From assembly GCA_023262965.1 (NCBI GenBank), contig JALQXX010000008.1, positions 1 through 42,195 on the forward strand: a stretch of DNA of 42,195 bases. Direction: 5' to 3'. This DNA is from Candidatus Marinamargulisbacteria bacterium. Its GTDB lineage: Bacteria > Margulisbacteria > Marinamargulisbacteria > UBA817. A model generated the notes under the pieces. It searched no databases. It was given only the letters and a program-made list of their open reading frames with translations, and was not told the origin of the DNA. Shown here piece after piece: positions 9,941 to 18,011 of the stretch (positions within the stretch are counted from its first letter, which is position 1; every line of letters starts with the position of its first letter). Position numbers and translations under genes: made by a program.

Positions 9941-11348
9941 CCACGGGATTGGATTCTGGTGCGCTCATAACGGGCGACCATTTCAGTTTCTTTTCAATTG
10001 AAAAGACAATTTCTTGGGCAATATCTTTACCGGTAACCGCTTCAATGCCCTCTAATCCCGGGGATGAATTAACCTCAAGCAATAAGGGCCCTTTGTTGGA
10101 GCGTATAATATCAACCCCCGCTACAAATAGCCCCAATGTTTTTACGGCCTTAAGCACCATATGTTTTTCGTCACTGGTAATTTTTACAGGCTCTGTTTTA
10201 GCCCCTTTATGCACATTGGCACGGTACTCCCCCACAGCCGCAATACGCGCCATACTGGCAATGACTTTACCATCCACCACAAAACACCGCAAATCGGTAC
10301 CTGCGGATTCTTTAATGAATTCTTGAACCAACAAATTGGCTTTTAGCGATTTCATCGCATTAATAACACTTTCTGCGGCCTTTTTGGTTTCCGCTAAAAC
10401 AACACCGGTACCCTGCGTACCCTCCAATAACTTAATGATCAAGGGTGCCCCACCCACCATATCAATCAATTCTTGGGTATCACTGGGGGAGTTGGCAAAT
10501 CCGGTTGTGGGAATTTCCAAGCCATTTTTAATCAATAACTGCAGTGAAAATAGCTTGTCGCGGGATTGCAAAATGGACTGTGCGGAATTTAGTGTAAATA
10601 CGCCCATAGACTCAAAATGACGGGTCAAAGCGGCCCCATAAAAGGTTAAATTCGGCCGAATTCGGGGAATCACCGCATCCAAATTATTCAATACTTTTTG
10701 ATCGCGCGAATACATTTCAGGCATATCGGCGTCCAATTTCATAAAGCATTGCTTAATATTTAAAAACATCACTGTGTGGCCACGGGCTTCACACGCTTCA
10801 ATCAGTCGGCGGTTAGAATATAGATTTTTATTGCTGGCCAGAATACCAATGCGCAAGCCCGATGAATGATTTTGGCAGGCACCATACAATCGACTTAAAT
10901 TATCGGCGGTATAGCGTCCGAATAAAAAATGGGCGTCCGGGTCAATCATCAGTCGACCAATCATGGCTTCGCGCCCCAAGAGCATGCGGTACCCCATGGA
11001 ACTGCGATTATTCAATGAGAGTTCAATGGGCCATACCATATCGCCCAATTGAATGTCTGTGCGTATAAAATACCGTTTTTCGGAAATGCCGCTCGAGCTT
11101 TTAACGTCCCGGCGATCAATAACAATGGCTTCGCAACGCACCACTGTTCGATGATCCCCTTGAATGGGATGTACCTCGAATTGCACCCACAGCTGACCGT
11201 GTTTACGTACGGTTTGAATATTACAGGCATGAATTGACGAGCTTTTAGCACCGGAATCCACCCGAGCTTTAATAGCCGGGATGCCCAGTTGGCGTAAACC
11301 ACACCATTCTTCTGATCCAACAATGGATTTATTTTCAGTTATTGACAT
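9924..11348 (-). CDS. RimB-like protease domain fused to RimK-type glutamate ligase
   Basis: A 474-residue fusion. Residues about 10-150 form the small retropepsin-like 'ATP-dependent zinc protease' (RimB) domain, with the aspartic-protease-like VDSGAKSSS at 30-38 and MLLGREAM. Residues about 165-455 form a RimK-type ATP-grasp ligase, with NSAQSILQSRDK, LIIKLLEGTQGTGVVL, LVQEFI and the metal-binding LLEVNSSPGLEGIE. RimK adds glutamates to the C-terminus of ribosomal protein S6; RimB-type proteins trim such tails. A fused writer and eraser is plausible, but the substrate here is unproven. ATG 11348 has no ribosome binding site; a GATACT lies 11 bases upstream. Confidence 0.85.
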   Translation of the reverse strand: MSITENKSIVGSEEWCGLRQLGIPAIKARVDSGAKSSSIHACNIQTVRKHGQLWVQFEVHPIQGDHRTVVRCEAIVIDRRDVKSSSGISEKRYFIRTDIQLGDMVWPIELSLNNRSSMGYRMLLGREAMIGRLMIDPDAHFLFGRYTADNLSRLYGACQNHSSGLRIGILASNKNLYSNRRLIEACEARGHTVMFLNIKQCFMKLDADMPEMYSRDQKVLNNLDAVIPRIRPNLTFYGAALTRHFESMGVFTLNSAQSILQSRDKLFSLQLLIKNGLEIPTTGFANSPSDTQELIDMVGGAPLIIKLLEGTQGTGVVLAETKKAAESVINAMKSLKANLLVQEFIKESAGTDLRCFVVDGKVIASMARIAAVGEYRANVHKGAKTEPVKITSDEKHMVLKAVKTLGLFVAGVDIIRSNKGPLLLEVNSSPGLEGIEAVTGKDIAQEIVFSIEKKLKWSPVMSAPESNPVADNHL

Positions 11349-11398
11349 ATACAGTGGCTAGTATCGCTCACAACTCGCATGTATGTAAAGTGGATTTG

Positions 11399-11427
11399 TT
11401 GACAAGGTGCGGCTATGGGATTACCCT
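11399..11427 (+). promoter_or_regulatory. Putative murF promoter
   Basis: TTGACA (11399-11404), a 17-base spacer and TACCCT (11422-11427). The -10 box ends 7 bases before the GTG at 11435, again a leaderless layout. It lies back to back with the rimK start region. Confidence 0.45.
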
Positions 11428-11434
11428 GATCCCT

Positions 11435-12745
11435 GTGGACGATTTATACCGTTTATACCAAACCGCCACCGGGGTTAGCATTGACTCCCGAACCATCGGC
11501 CCGGGCCAAATTTTTTTTGCCTTACCAGGGCTATCCCACCATGGTCATGACTTTGTTGATCAGGCTTTAGCCAAGGGGGCCGCTTTAGCCGTAGTTGACG
11601 ATCCGGTTTTGGCTAAACGCTCTCAATGCTATGGGGTTCCCAATACGCTACAGGCCCTGCAATGGTTGGCCAAACGGCATCGTCAATCGCTTCATCAAAC
11701 ACAATTTGTAGTGATTGCGGGATCGAACGGAAAAACCACTACCAAAGATTTAACATACGCCATTTTAAACCGGCACACCCGCACAACCGCTACAGCAGGC
11801 AATTTCAACAACGGTATTGGGGTGCCATTAACCGTGTTGGGTATCGCGGCGGATTGCGCGATTGCGCTGATTGAAATTGGGGCCAACCGCCCCGGTGAAC
11901 ACCTCGCGTTGTGTGATATAGTGGCGCCCCACTACGGTATTGTCACCAATTGTGGTAGTGATCATTTGGCTGGATACGGCTCCATCCATGGGGTCATTGA
12001 TGCCAACTGCGAAGTCTATCGTCACCTCGAATCCACCCACGGCACAATTATTGTCAATGCCGCTGACACCGTGCTTGTCCCCCGCTTGGGAAGCACCCCT
12101 GTTGTAAAATACGCCCAAGACCCTACCTCCGCCACAGTCCGTGTATCCGGCCACTGCACGGCCCTTTACCCCACCCTATCCATGACCCTAACCCATCATA
12201 CAACGCCTCCCCAATCCATTTCGATACACTCATCATTGTATGGCGATGTGCATGCCGACACCATTCTAGCCGCCGCTTGTATTAGCTTGGCATTGGGCGC
12301 ATCCCTCACCGATATTGCGGCGGGGGTGGCGTCGTATGTCCCCCAAAACAATCGGTCGCAACGCCTGTTGTGGGGCAGCAACACCGTCCTATTGGACGCC
12401 TATAACGCAAATCCCACCAGCATGCGTCGAATGATTGCGTATTTTGCAAACATGCCCGCCGAATCAAAAATGCTTATTTTAGGCGATATGCTGGATTTAG
12501 GAGCGGCCTCGGAAGCCGAACATGCGGCTATTCGTCAGTATGTAACCGATTTGGCCTTTGATACCGTTATTTGGGTAGGGCCTTTGTTTCAGGCCTCGCC
12601 GGTTGCTTCAACAGGCATTCACCTTCCCGATGTAACCGCCCTAACGAATTACTTACACCATCACCCCCTTCACAACACTCATATTTTGGTTAAAGGATCG
12701 CGGGGATTGCAATTGGAACGTGCCTTTGCGGCGGAACCACTATGA
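11435..12745 (+). CDS. murF: UDP-MurNAc-tripeptide--D-Ala-D-Ala ligase MurF
   Basis: Cytoplasmic Mur ligase that adds D-Ala-D-Ala to the peptidoglycan precursor. Shows SIDSRTIGPGQIFFAL (family N-domain), the ATP-binding GSNGKTTTKDL, GNFNNGIGVPLT and LDAYNANPTSM. The frame is open from TTG at 11342, which would overlap the rimK start and add about 31 residues with no counterpart in MurF. GTG at 11435 gives 436 residues starting MDDLYRLYQ, matches the family start and sits directly behind a TTGACA-17-TACCCT promoter, so I prefer it. Confidence 0.93.
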   Translation: MDDLYRLYQTATGVSIDSRTIGPGQIFFALPGLSHHGHDFVDQALAKGAALAVVDDPVLAKRSQCYGVPNTLQALQWLAKRHRQSLHQTQFVVIAGSNGKTTTKDLTYAILNRHTRTTATAGNFNNGIGVPLTVLGIAADCAIALIEIGANRPGEHLALCDIVAPHYGIVTNCGSDHLAGYGSIHGVIDANCEVYRHLESTHGTIIVNAADTVLVPRLGSTPVVKYAQDPTSATVRVSGHCTALYPTLSMTLTHHTTPPQSISIHSSLYGDVHADTILAAACISLALGASLTDIAAGVASYVPQNNRSQRLLWGSNTVLLDAYNANPTSMRRMIAYFANMPAESKMLILGDMLDLGAASEAEHAAIRQYVTDLAFDTVIWVGPLFQASPVASTGIHLPDVTALTNYLHHHPLHNTHILVKGSRGLQLERAFAAEPL

Positions 12746-12849
12746 CGATCTGGCAAGCGTTTATACACTACCTCTGCTTAGGTATCGGCATTTCATCCCC
12801 TTTTGAATCGAACCAATCCCCCGATTCATCGCCTGACCCACCATCCTAA
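12742..12849 (+). CDS. Possible small protein coupled to murF
   Basis: An ATG overlaps the murF stop (ATGA) and opens a 35-residue frame ending in TAA at 12847-12849. The product would have a hydrophobic N-terminal half (FIHYLCLGIGIS) and a proline/serine tail (DSSPDPPS). The overlap is the same type as used by real gene pairs here (accD-accA, fadD-fadI, fadI-fadJ). It could equally be chance. No family recognised. Confidence 0.3.
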   Translation: MTIWQAFIHYLCLGIGISSPFESNQSPDSSPDPPS

Positions 12850-12878
12850 CGCGGAGGGGCGATTCGATCATGACCGCT

Positions 12879-13895
12879 TTACAGCTTTTTTTTAGAGGAT
12901 TTGGACGACTTAGCTGAGGGCAATGCCGACACGGCTTGAATCGCCGTATCTTTATAGCGTCCAAACGACCGAAACTTTTGATATCGATCCGCCTTAACAG
13001 CCTCTCTGGACAAGGCCGATAATCGATCCAATTCATCCGCAAGCGCGGCCGCAATGGTCTCCGAAACCACCTGCCAATCATGATGGGCGCCACCCAAGGG
13101 CTCGGGCAATATGCGATCCGCAATGCCCAAATCCACGACATCCTGCGCTGTAATTTTCAGCTTTTCCGCCGCGTATTCGGCCCGAGAGGCATCCCGAAAC
13201 AAAATGGATGCACAGCCTTCCGGCGATATAACCGAATACACCGCATATTCCAACATTAAAATGCGATTGGATACCGCAATTCCTAAGGCCCCACCCGACC
13301 CGCCTTCCCCTATAACCACCGATACAACAGGCACGCAAAGCCCTGTCATTTCTTTTAAATTTTTAGCGATAGCCTCTGCTTGTCCGCGTTCTTCGGCTTC
13401 TTTGCCGGGATACGCCCCGGGGGTATCCACAAATGTAACAATGGGCATGCCAAATTTATCGGCCATTTTCATCAACCGTAGGGCTTTGCGATACCCCTCT
13501 GGATGCGGCATACCAAAGTTACGTCGAATTTTTTCTTTGGTATCCGATCCTTTTTGGTGACCAATAATCATAACGCGATATTGGCCCAAAGTGCCCACAC
13601 CCCCAACAATCGATGGATCATCTCGAAAACATCGATCGCCTTTGAGTTCCACAAAATCACTGCACAACAAATTGGCCAATGCCAGGGTATTGGGGCGATT
13701 GGGATGCCGTGCAATTTGAATAATCTGACCCGGAGTTAATGACGCATAAATTTGGGCTTTTAGCATATCGGCACGGGCTTCAATAGCATCGATATCCGAT
13801 TGCAAATCCATATCGGTAGACGCCGCTAATTGACGAAGCTCATCGATTTTTTCTTGTAAATCATAAATGGGTTTTTCAAAATCCAATGCCTTCAT
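12879..13895 (-). CDS. accA: Acetyl-CoA carboxylase carboxyltransferase subunit alpha
   Basis: Transfers the carboxyl group from biotin to acetyl-CoA together with AccD, the committed step of fatty acid synthesis. Typical features: MKALDFEKPIYDLQEKIDEL at the N-terminus, RHPNRPNTL, HQKGSDTKEKIRRNFGM, TFVDTPGAYPGKEAEERGQ and GEGGSGGALGIAV. 338 residues, slightly longer than E. coli AccA because of a serine/lysine-rich tail (KSSKSSKKKL). ATG overlaps the accD stop by 4 bases, so expression is coupled one to one with accD. Confidence 0.97.
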   Translation of the reverse strand: MKALDFEKPIYDLQEKIDELRQLAASTDMDLQSDIDAIEARADMLKAQIYASLTPGQIIQIARHPNRPNTLALANLLCSDFVELKGDRCFRDDPSIVGGVGTLGQYRVMIIGHQKGSDTKEKIRRNFGMPHPEGYRKALRLMKMADKFGMPIVTFVDTPGAYPGKEAEERGQAEAIAKNLKEMTGLCVPVVSVVIGEGGSGGALGIAVSNRILMLEYAVYSVISPEGCASILFRDASRAEYAAEKLKITAQDVVDLGIADRILPEPLGGAHHDWQVVSETIAAALADELDRLSALSREAVKADRYQKFRSFGRYKDTAIQAVSALPSAKSSKSSKKKL

Positions 13896-14764
13896 ACGAC
13901 GTCCTTTTTAGTAGTATGAGGGTTTAGTAGACGAATCAGTGTTGTTAGAATGTTTCGCATGTCACGGCGATGCACCACGCGATCCAACATCCCTTTCTCC
14001 AATAAAAATTCGGATCGCTGAAACCCTTTGGGTAATTTTTGACGAATGGTTTGCTCAATAACACGGGGGCCAGCAAAACTAATCAAGGCCCCTGGCTCCG
14101 CAATGTTTACATCCCCCAACATCGCAAAACTGGCCGACGTCCCCCCGGTTGTGGGATCACAAAGAACCGATATATACGGCACCGACACCTCACTTAACTG
14201 TTGAAGGGCCGCACTGGTCTTGGCCATTTGCATGAGAGACATAATGCCTTCCTGCATACGCGCACCGCCCGAACTGGTAAAAATAATTAACGGGAATTTA
14301 TTGTGAATCGCATGTTCAATAATACGGGCGATTTTTTCCCCCACAACCGATCCCATGCTCCCTCCCATAAACCCAAAGTCCATGACCCCAATATTTACCG
14401 GCAATTGGTGCAAAGTGGCCATGCCAATAACAATGGCGTCGGCATGTTTGGTTTTTTTCTTGGCTTTTTTAAGACGGTCTGAATACGGTTCCGTGTCCGC
14501 GAATTTCAAAAAATCCACCGCTTCTAGGGTGGTATCAATCTCCGAAAACGAACCGTCATCGAAAATCATCTGAATCCGCTCTTCCGGTGACAATCGGAAA
14601 TGATAGTGACAGTCACACACACGAAAATTGCTGGCTAACGTTTTTAAATAAATGGCTTCTTTGCATTGTGGACACTGTGCCCACAAATCACCAGGAATAT
14701 TTAAGCGCTCTTCATAGCGGCTGTTTCGTGCATCATCTTTTGTAAACCAATCTAATATTGACAT
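13892..14764 (-). CDS. accD: Acetyl-CoA carboxylase carboxyltransferase subunit beta
   Basis: 290 residues: an N-terminal zinc ribbon then the crotonase-like carboxyltransferase domain (VGEKIARIIEHA, FTSSGGARMQEGIMSLMQMAK, SVLCDPTTGGTSASFAMLGDV). The zinc ribbon is odd: CPQC at 31-34 is normal, but the second pair is C50-D-C52 where the family has CxxC, so one residue is missing. The start ATG has GAGGG nearby, and a promoter with a perfect -35 box lies upstream. Divergent from rpsT. Confidence 0.96.
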   Translation of the reverse strand: MSILDWFTKDDARNSRYEERLNIPGDLWAQCPQCKEAIYLKTLASNFRVCDCHYHFRLSPEERIQMIFDDGSFSEIDTTLEAVDFLKFADTEPYSDRLKKAKKKTKHADAIVIGMATLHQLPVNIGVMDFGFMGGSMGSVVGEKIARIIEHAIHNKFPLIIFTSSGGARMQEGIMSLMQMAKTSAALQQLSEVSVPYISVLCDPTTGGTSASFAMLGDVNIAEPGALISFAGPRVIEQTIRQKLPKGFQRSEFLLEKGMLDRVVHRRDMRNILTTLIRLLNPHTTKKDVV

Positions 14765-14803
14765 ATTTAAATACCCTCAGTACTATTTACTCTTGTAGGT
14801 TCA

Positions 14804-14832
14804 GTTTAATGGTCAATCTATTGAACTGTCAA
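14804..14832 (-). promoter_or_regulatory. Putative accD promoter
   Basis: On the minus strand, a consensus TTGACA (14827-14832) and TTAAAC (14804-14809) are spaced by 17 bases, about 40 bases before the accD ATG. The -10 is weak; shifting by one base gives TAAACT. No operator is evident in this 98-base divergent region shared with rpsT. Confidence 0.35.
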
Positions 14833-14862
14833 TTTATAAGTACGGAATAAAGGATAGACATT

Positions 14863-15126
14863 ATGGCAAATTTAAAAGCATCTAAAAAAAATATTATACG
14901 ATCCAAACGAAATCATGATCGCAATCAACACTTAAAAACAACCCTGAAAACCGCTATCAAAAAATCGTCAGTTGCTATTTCCAGTAAGGATGATAACGCC
15001 GAATTGGTTGTTCGAAGCACCTGTCGTTTATTGGATAAATCGGTTACAAAAGGGATTATCAAAAAAAATACTGCCGCCCGTAAAAAGTCCCGTCTCATGA
15101 CGGCCTTTAACTTGGCCAACGCCTAG
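14863..15126 (+). CDS. rpsT: 30S ribosomal protein S20
   Basis: 87-residue basic protein starting MANLKASKKNIIRSKRN and containing TRCRLLDKS-like and KGIIKKNTAARKKSRL segments, all typical of S20, a primary 16S rRNA binder of the small subunit. ATG preceded by AAAGGA. It leads a plus-strand run of five genes; the next gene starts 3 bases after its stop. Confidence 0.97.
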   Translation: MANLKASKKNIIRSKRNHDRNQHLKTTLKTAIKKSSVAISSKDDNAELVVRSTCRLLDKSVTKGIIKKNTAARKKSRLMTAFNLANA

Positions 15127-15129
15127 CCT

Positions 15130-15996
15130 ATGCTCGCTGCGGGAGCGCCCGTCACCCCATTTCTGCTGGCTTATATTGCTGAGCTCACCCATGCCCATTC
15201 CGATTTTTTATCCCCGTCAACCGATTCCTATCGCCAATTGGCATCTTTTTTGAAGGGCGACATTTCTTTTGCCCCCCCTCATCAACCCTTTATGGTTATT
15301 GTATCGTTGCTTTTAGCCCTTCTTGATGGCGGTGTATGGGATACGCCCATCACCAGTGTCTATCGGATACCCAATGGCATGTCGATCACATGGGATTCGG
15401 GGGTGCAGCATACCATTTTTCCGAATGAATGGAATCGAGCCACGCGCAATGCGATTGATTACATTGGGCAACACAGTATTCGCATCCCCATTTCAGCCAA
15501 TCCGTATGCGGCCTTACGCCCCATTCACGCTTTTTTAACACACTACCATCTGGATCTTCAATCACAAATACCTCGCCATCATTCGTTGGATACAGCAACC
15601 TGGTCAACCAACATCTTTGTATGGCTATCGGCCATGCCTGGCCCCCTTTTGGATGATTTTTATATACAGGTAGCGGATCGTATTCCGGCTACGTATGGCC
15701 TAGCGGGTGTGAATGCATTTATTTCAGCAGAGGCTTTTTTTCGACGCCCCACTGAATCCATGCTCGATCGTTTAGATAAAGTAAAAATGCATTATAACCT
15801 TCATTTTCACAGTCAGGAATCCCTGGCATTTTTAGATGATCTAAAACAACTAACCCAGCATTTTGTAACACAATCCCTGATCGACACTACCGTTCGTGCC
15901 CATGTTCAAAAGGAGCTTGAGACGGTATACACCCAGCAATGGGCGCCTCAAGACCAACTATTACAGGCTATTTTGAGTGTATCATGGCCAAAATAG
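15130..15996 (+). CDS. Protein of unknown function
   Basis: 288 residues, no signal sequence; a hydrophobic stretch MVIVSLLLALLDGG at about 55-68 looks like a buried helix more than a membrane anchor. Rich in histidine and aromatic residues; the C-terminal third is helical and charged (DRLDKVKMHYNLHFHSQESLAFLDDLKQL). No motif I recognise. It lies between rpsT and the cysteine desulfurase, 3 bases after rpsT and overlapping the next gene by 13 bases, so it is co-transcribed with both. A link to iron-sulfur work or DNA replication cannot be judged from sequence. Confidence 0.75.
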   Translation: MLAAGAPVTPFLLAYIAELTHAHSDFLSPSTDSYRQLASFLKGDISFAPPHQPFMVIVSLLLALLDGGVWDTPITSVYRIPNGMSITWDSGVQHTIFPNEWNRATRNAIDYIGQHSIRIPISANPYAALRPIHAFLTHYHLDLQSQIPRHHSLDTATWSTNIFVWLSAMPGPLLDDFYIQVADRIPATYGLAGVNAFISAEAFFRRPTESMLDRLDKVKMHYNLHFHSQESLAFLDDLKQLTQHFVTQSLIDTTVRAHVQKELETVYTQQWAPQDQLLQAILSVSWPK

Positions 15997-17111
15997 CGCC
16001 TATTTTTGCGGACTATAACGCCACAACCCCATTATGCCCACCCGTGGCAGAGCGCTTGTTGGCATGGGCATCCTATACCGGCAACGCATCTTCGGCACAT
16101 GCCTTTGGCCAAGATATGGATCATCGCTACCACACGGCATTGGACACCATTACCCAATGGCTGCACTGTTCCAATTACACCATTTTATCGTGCGGATCGG
16201 CCACCGAAGCCAATAATTGGTGGTTTCATTCGATATGCCAAACCGCTGTAGATTGCCCCCGTGTGATTGTATCGGCGATTGAACACCCCAGTGTCATGGC
16301 AGTGGTCCGCTACTATGCTCGTATGGGGCGCATTGATTACCGCATTTGCAACGTCACCGCATTGGGAATCATTGATTGTGACCATTTGGCATCATTATTA
16401 ACTCCCAACACCTTATGTGTTAGTGTAATGTTTGCCAACAACGAATTGGGGACTATTCAGCCCATGGCCCGTGTGATTGAATTAGCCCATCGGGTGGGGG
16501 CCCTGGTACACTGCGATGCTGTTCAGGCCGTTGGCAAATACCCCATCCACATGAATGATTTGGGTGTGGACGCCTTAACCTGTTCAGCTCATAAGTGTTA
16601 CGCGCCGGTTGGGTGCGGCCTACTAATTGTTGCGACTACCGACCGATTAACCCCCTTACTTTGGGGCGGCTCGCAACAACAGCAATTACGTGGGGGCACG
16701 ATTAATGTCATGGGGGTGGATTTATTTGCTCATGGGCTCAATTATTGCTACAGCCAATTACCAACAGCCATTGCTATTCATGATTGGGCCGATCATCTGG
16801 TGGATACGGTTAACCGGATTCATCGAACCGTATTGGCGCCCAAACAGCATCTTCTGTGGAATACCGTATCGATGATTGTTGAGGGGTGTTCATCGTATGA
16901 CACCATGATGGCTTTGGATTTGCAGGGCATTGCCGTGGGTACCGGCAGCGCTTGTGCTACGGGTGCTACCGAGATTTCTCCGGTTATTCGCGCCTTATCG
17001 CTAAACCCATCCCATGAAGATTCGGTGATTCGATTGAGTTTTGGGTACGATACCACCCCGGAGCAGCTGGCCTATATTGAGCAGGTATTGGTGACGCGCT
17101 ATGCCGCCTAA
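15984..17111 (+). CDS. Cysteine desulfurase (NifS/IscS-like aminotransferase class V)
   Basis: PLP enzyme that takes sulfur from cysteine for Fe-S cluster or thio-cofactor synthesis. Shows FADYNATTPLCP at the start, EHPSVM, MFANNELGTIQP, the PLP-binding lysine in SAHKCYAP (K204) and the sulfur-carrying cysteine in TGSACATG (C324). 375 residues from ATG 15984; an upstream in-frame ATG at 15939 would add 15 unlike residues inside the previous gene. Followed by hemerythrin and Fur genes with overlaps, giving an iron/sulfur theme. No IscU-type scaffold gene is nearby, so whether it feeds clusters or tRNA thiolation is open. Confidence 0.92.
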   Translation: MAKIAPIFADYNATTPLCPPVAERLLAWASYTGNASSAHAFGQDMDHRYHTALDTITQWLHCSNYTILSCGSATEANNWWFHSICQTAVDCPRVIVSAIEHPSVMAVVRYYARMGRIDYRICNVTALGIIDCDHLASLLTPNTLCVSVMFANNELGTIQPMARVIELAHRVGALVHCDAVQAVGKYPIHMNDLGVDALTCSAHKCYAPVGCGLLIVATTDRLTPLLWGGSQQQQLRGGTINVMGVDLFAHGLNYCYSQLPTAIAIHDWADHLVDTVNRIHRTVLAPKQHLLWNTVSMIVEGCSSYDTMMALDLQGIAVGTGSACATGATEISPVIRALSLNPSHEDSVIRLSFGYDTTPEQLAYIEQVLVTRYAA

Positions 17112-17490
17112 AATTCCCTCAACCCACATTCCCTCACTGGACCATCACCACCGCGATGTGTTTGAAATGGTGACCTTGTTGGACAACGCCATTCGCCAAA
17201 ACAATCGCAGCGCCTTTGCCCCCATTATTGATTTTTTGGTAGAGCACGGCTTATCGCATTTTGCCGAAGAAGAAACCTTGATGCATGCTCATAATGCGCC
17301 CCAAACACCGGCCCATATTCGTGATCACGATGCGTTTCGTGATGCCATTCACACCATTCAAGTCATGTACAACGAAACAGCCCATACCACCCATATTGCC
17401 TACCGCATTCGTCAGCTGATTGATCAATTGATTCACCATATCATCACCGTTGATATTCATTTGAAAGGATTGCCCAATGTCCCTTCATGA
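17101..17490 (+). CDS. Hemerythrin-domain protein
   Basis: A 129-residue four-helix hemerythrin that should bind a di-iron centre and O2 or NO, or store or sense iron. Ligands visible: H17 in LDHHHRDVF, H53 and E57 in HFAEEET, H72 and H76 in HIRDH, H113 and D118 in HIITVD. Cytoplasmic, no extra domain. Overlaps the desulfurase stop by 11 bases and the fur start by 14, so the three genes are translated as a coupled set. Confidence 0.88.
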   Translation: MPPKIPSTHIPSLDHHHRDVFEMVTLLDNAIRQNNRSAFAPIIDFLVEHGLSHFAEEETLMHAHNAPQTPAHIRDHDAFRDAIHTIQVMYNETAHTTHIAYRIRQLIDQLIHHIITVDIHLKGLPNVPS

Positions 17491-17905
17491 TACCTTTCAG
17501 GATTATTTAAGCCAACGTAATTTGCGGTACACGGCGCAAAAACGGGCTATTGTATCAGCTATTTTAGATAGTGCAAATTATTTTGAAATCGATACATTTA
17601 TATCGGAGCGCTATACAAACGGGGAACATTTAGCACGTGCTACCGTATACCGCACCATCAAGCAATTATTGGATGCAAACCTGATTCAAAAAATTAATGC
17701 CTCCAATGGGCGGGTCTATTATGAATGCAACGAATCGTTAAACCATCATGACCACATTATTTGCAATGCCTGTGGCAAAATTATGGAAATCAAGAATCCC
17801 GCCATTGAATTGGCGCTGAAATCGGAATGTCACGCCATCGGATTTACTATTGAATACCGATCGGTCCATATTTACGGCCGTTGTAATGATTGTCATAATG
17901 ATTGA
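17477..17905 (+). CDS. Fur-family transcriptional regulator
   Basis: 142 residues. N-terminal winged helix with RYTAQKRAIVSAIL and ARATVYRTIKQLLDANLIQKI, then the metal-binding dimerisation half with YECNESLNHHDHIIC, CNACGKIMEI and CNDC. Both structural-zinc cysteine pairs are present. Subtype (Fur, PerR or Zur) cannot be assigned with certainty. As the last gene of a desulfurase-hemerythrin-Fur set it probably responds to iron or peroxide and may regulate its own operon, though no Fur box is evident. Its 3' end contains the promoter of the next gene, tRNA-Val. Confidence 0.93.
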   Translation: MSLHDTFQDYLSQRNLRYTAQKRAIVSAILDSANYFEIDTFISERYTNGEHLARATVYRTIKQLLDANLIQKINASNGRVYYECNESLNHHDHIICNACGKIMEIKNPAIELALKSECHAIGFTIEYRSVHIYGRCNDCHND

Positions 17906-17918
17906 AAAAATTTATACT
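17890..17918 (+). promoter_or_regulatory. Putative tRNA-Val (and mltG) promoter
   Basis: TTGTCA (17890-17895), 17-base spacer, TATACT (17913-17918), 9 bases before the tRNA. The -35 lies in the last codons of the fur gene. This is one of the best sigma-70-like promoters in the window. Confidence 0.65.
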
Positions 17919-17927
17919 ATTGGTTAA

Positions 17928-18004
17928 GGGCGGTTAGCTCAGATGGTTAGAGTGCTAGCTTGACATGCTAGAGGTCACTGGTTCGATTCCAGTATCGCCC
18001 ACCA
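17928..18004 (+). tRNA. tRNA-Val (anticodon GAC)
   Basis: Full cloverleaf: acceptor GGGCGGT/ATCGCCC (one G-T pair), D arm GCTC...GAGT, anticodon arm CTAGC-TTGACAT-GCTAG with anticodon GAC, T arm ACTGG-TTCGATT-CCAGT, discriminator A, and an encoded CCA at 18002-18004. The mltG start codon follows only 7 bases after the CCA. Confidence 0.97.
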
Positions 18005-18011
18005 TACAGTT

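Noticed and set aside
11342-11434. Upstream TTG start of murF
   Set aside because: The TTG is part of a TTGACA-like sequence overlapping the rimK start, the added residues do not resemble MurF, and a promoter lies inside this stretch.
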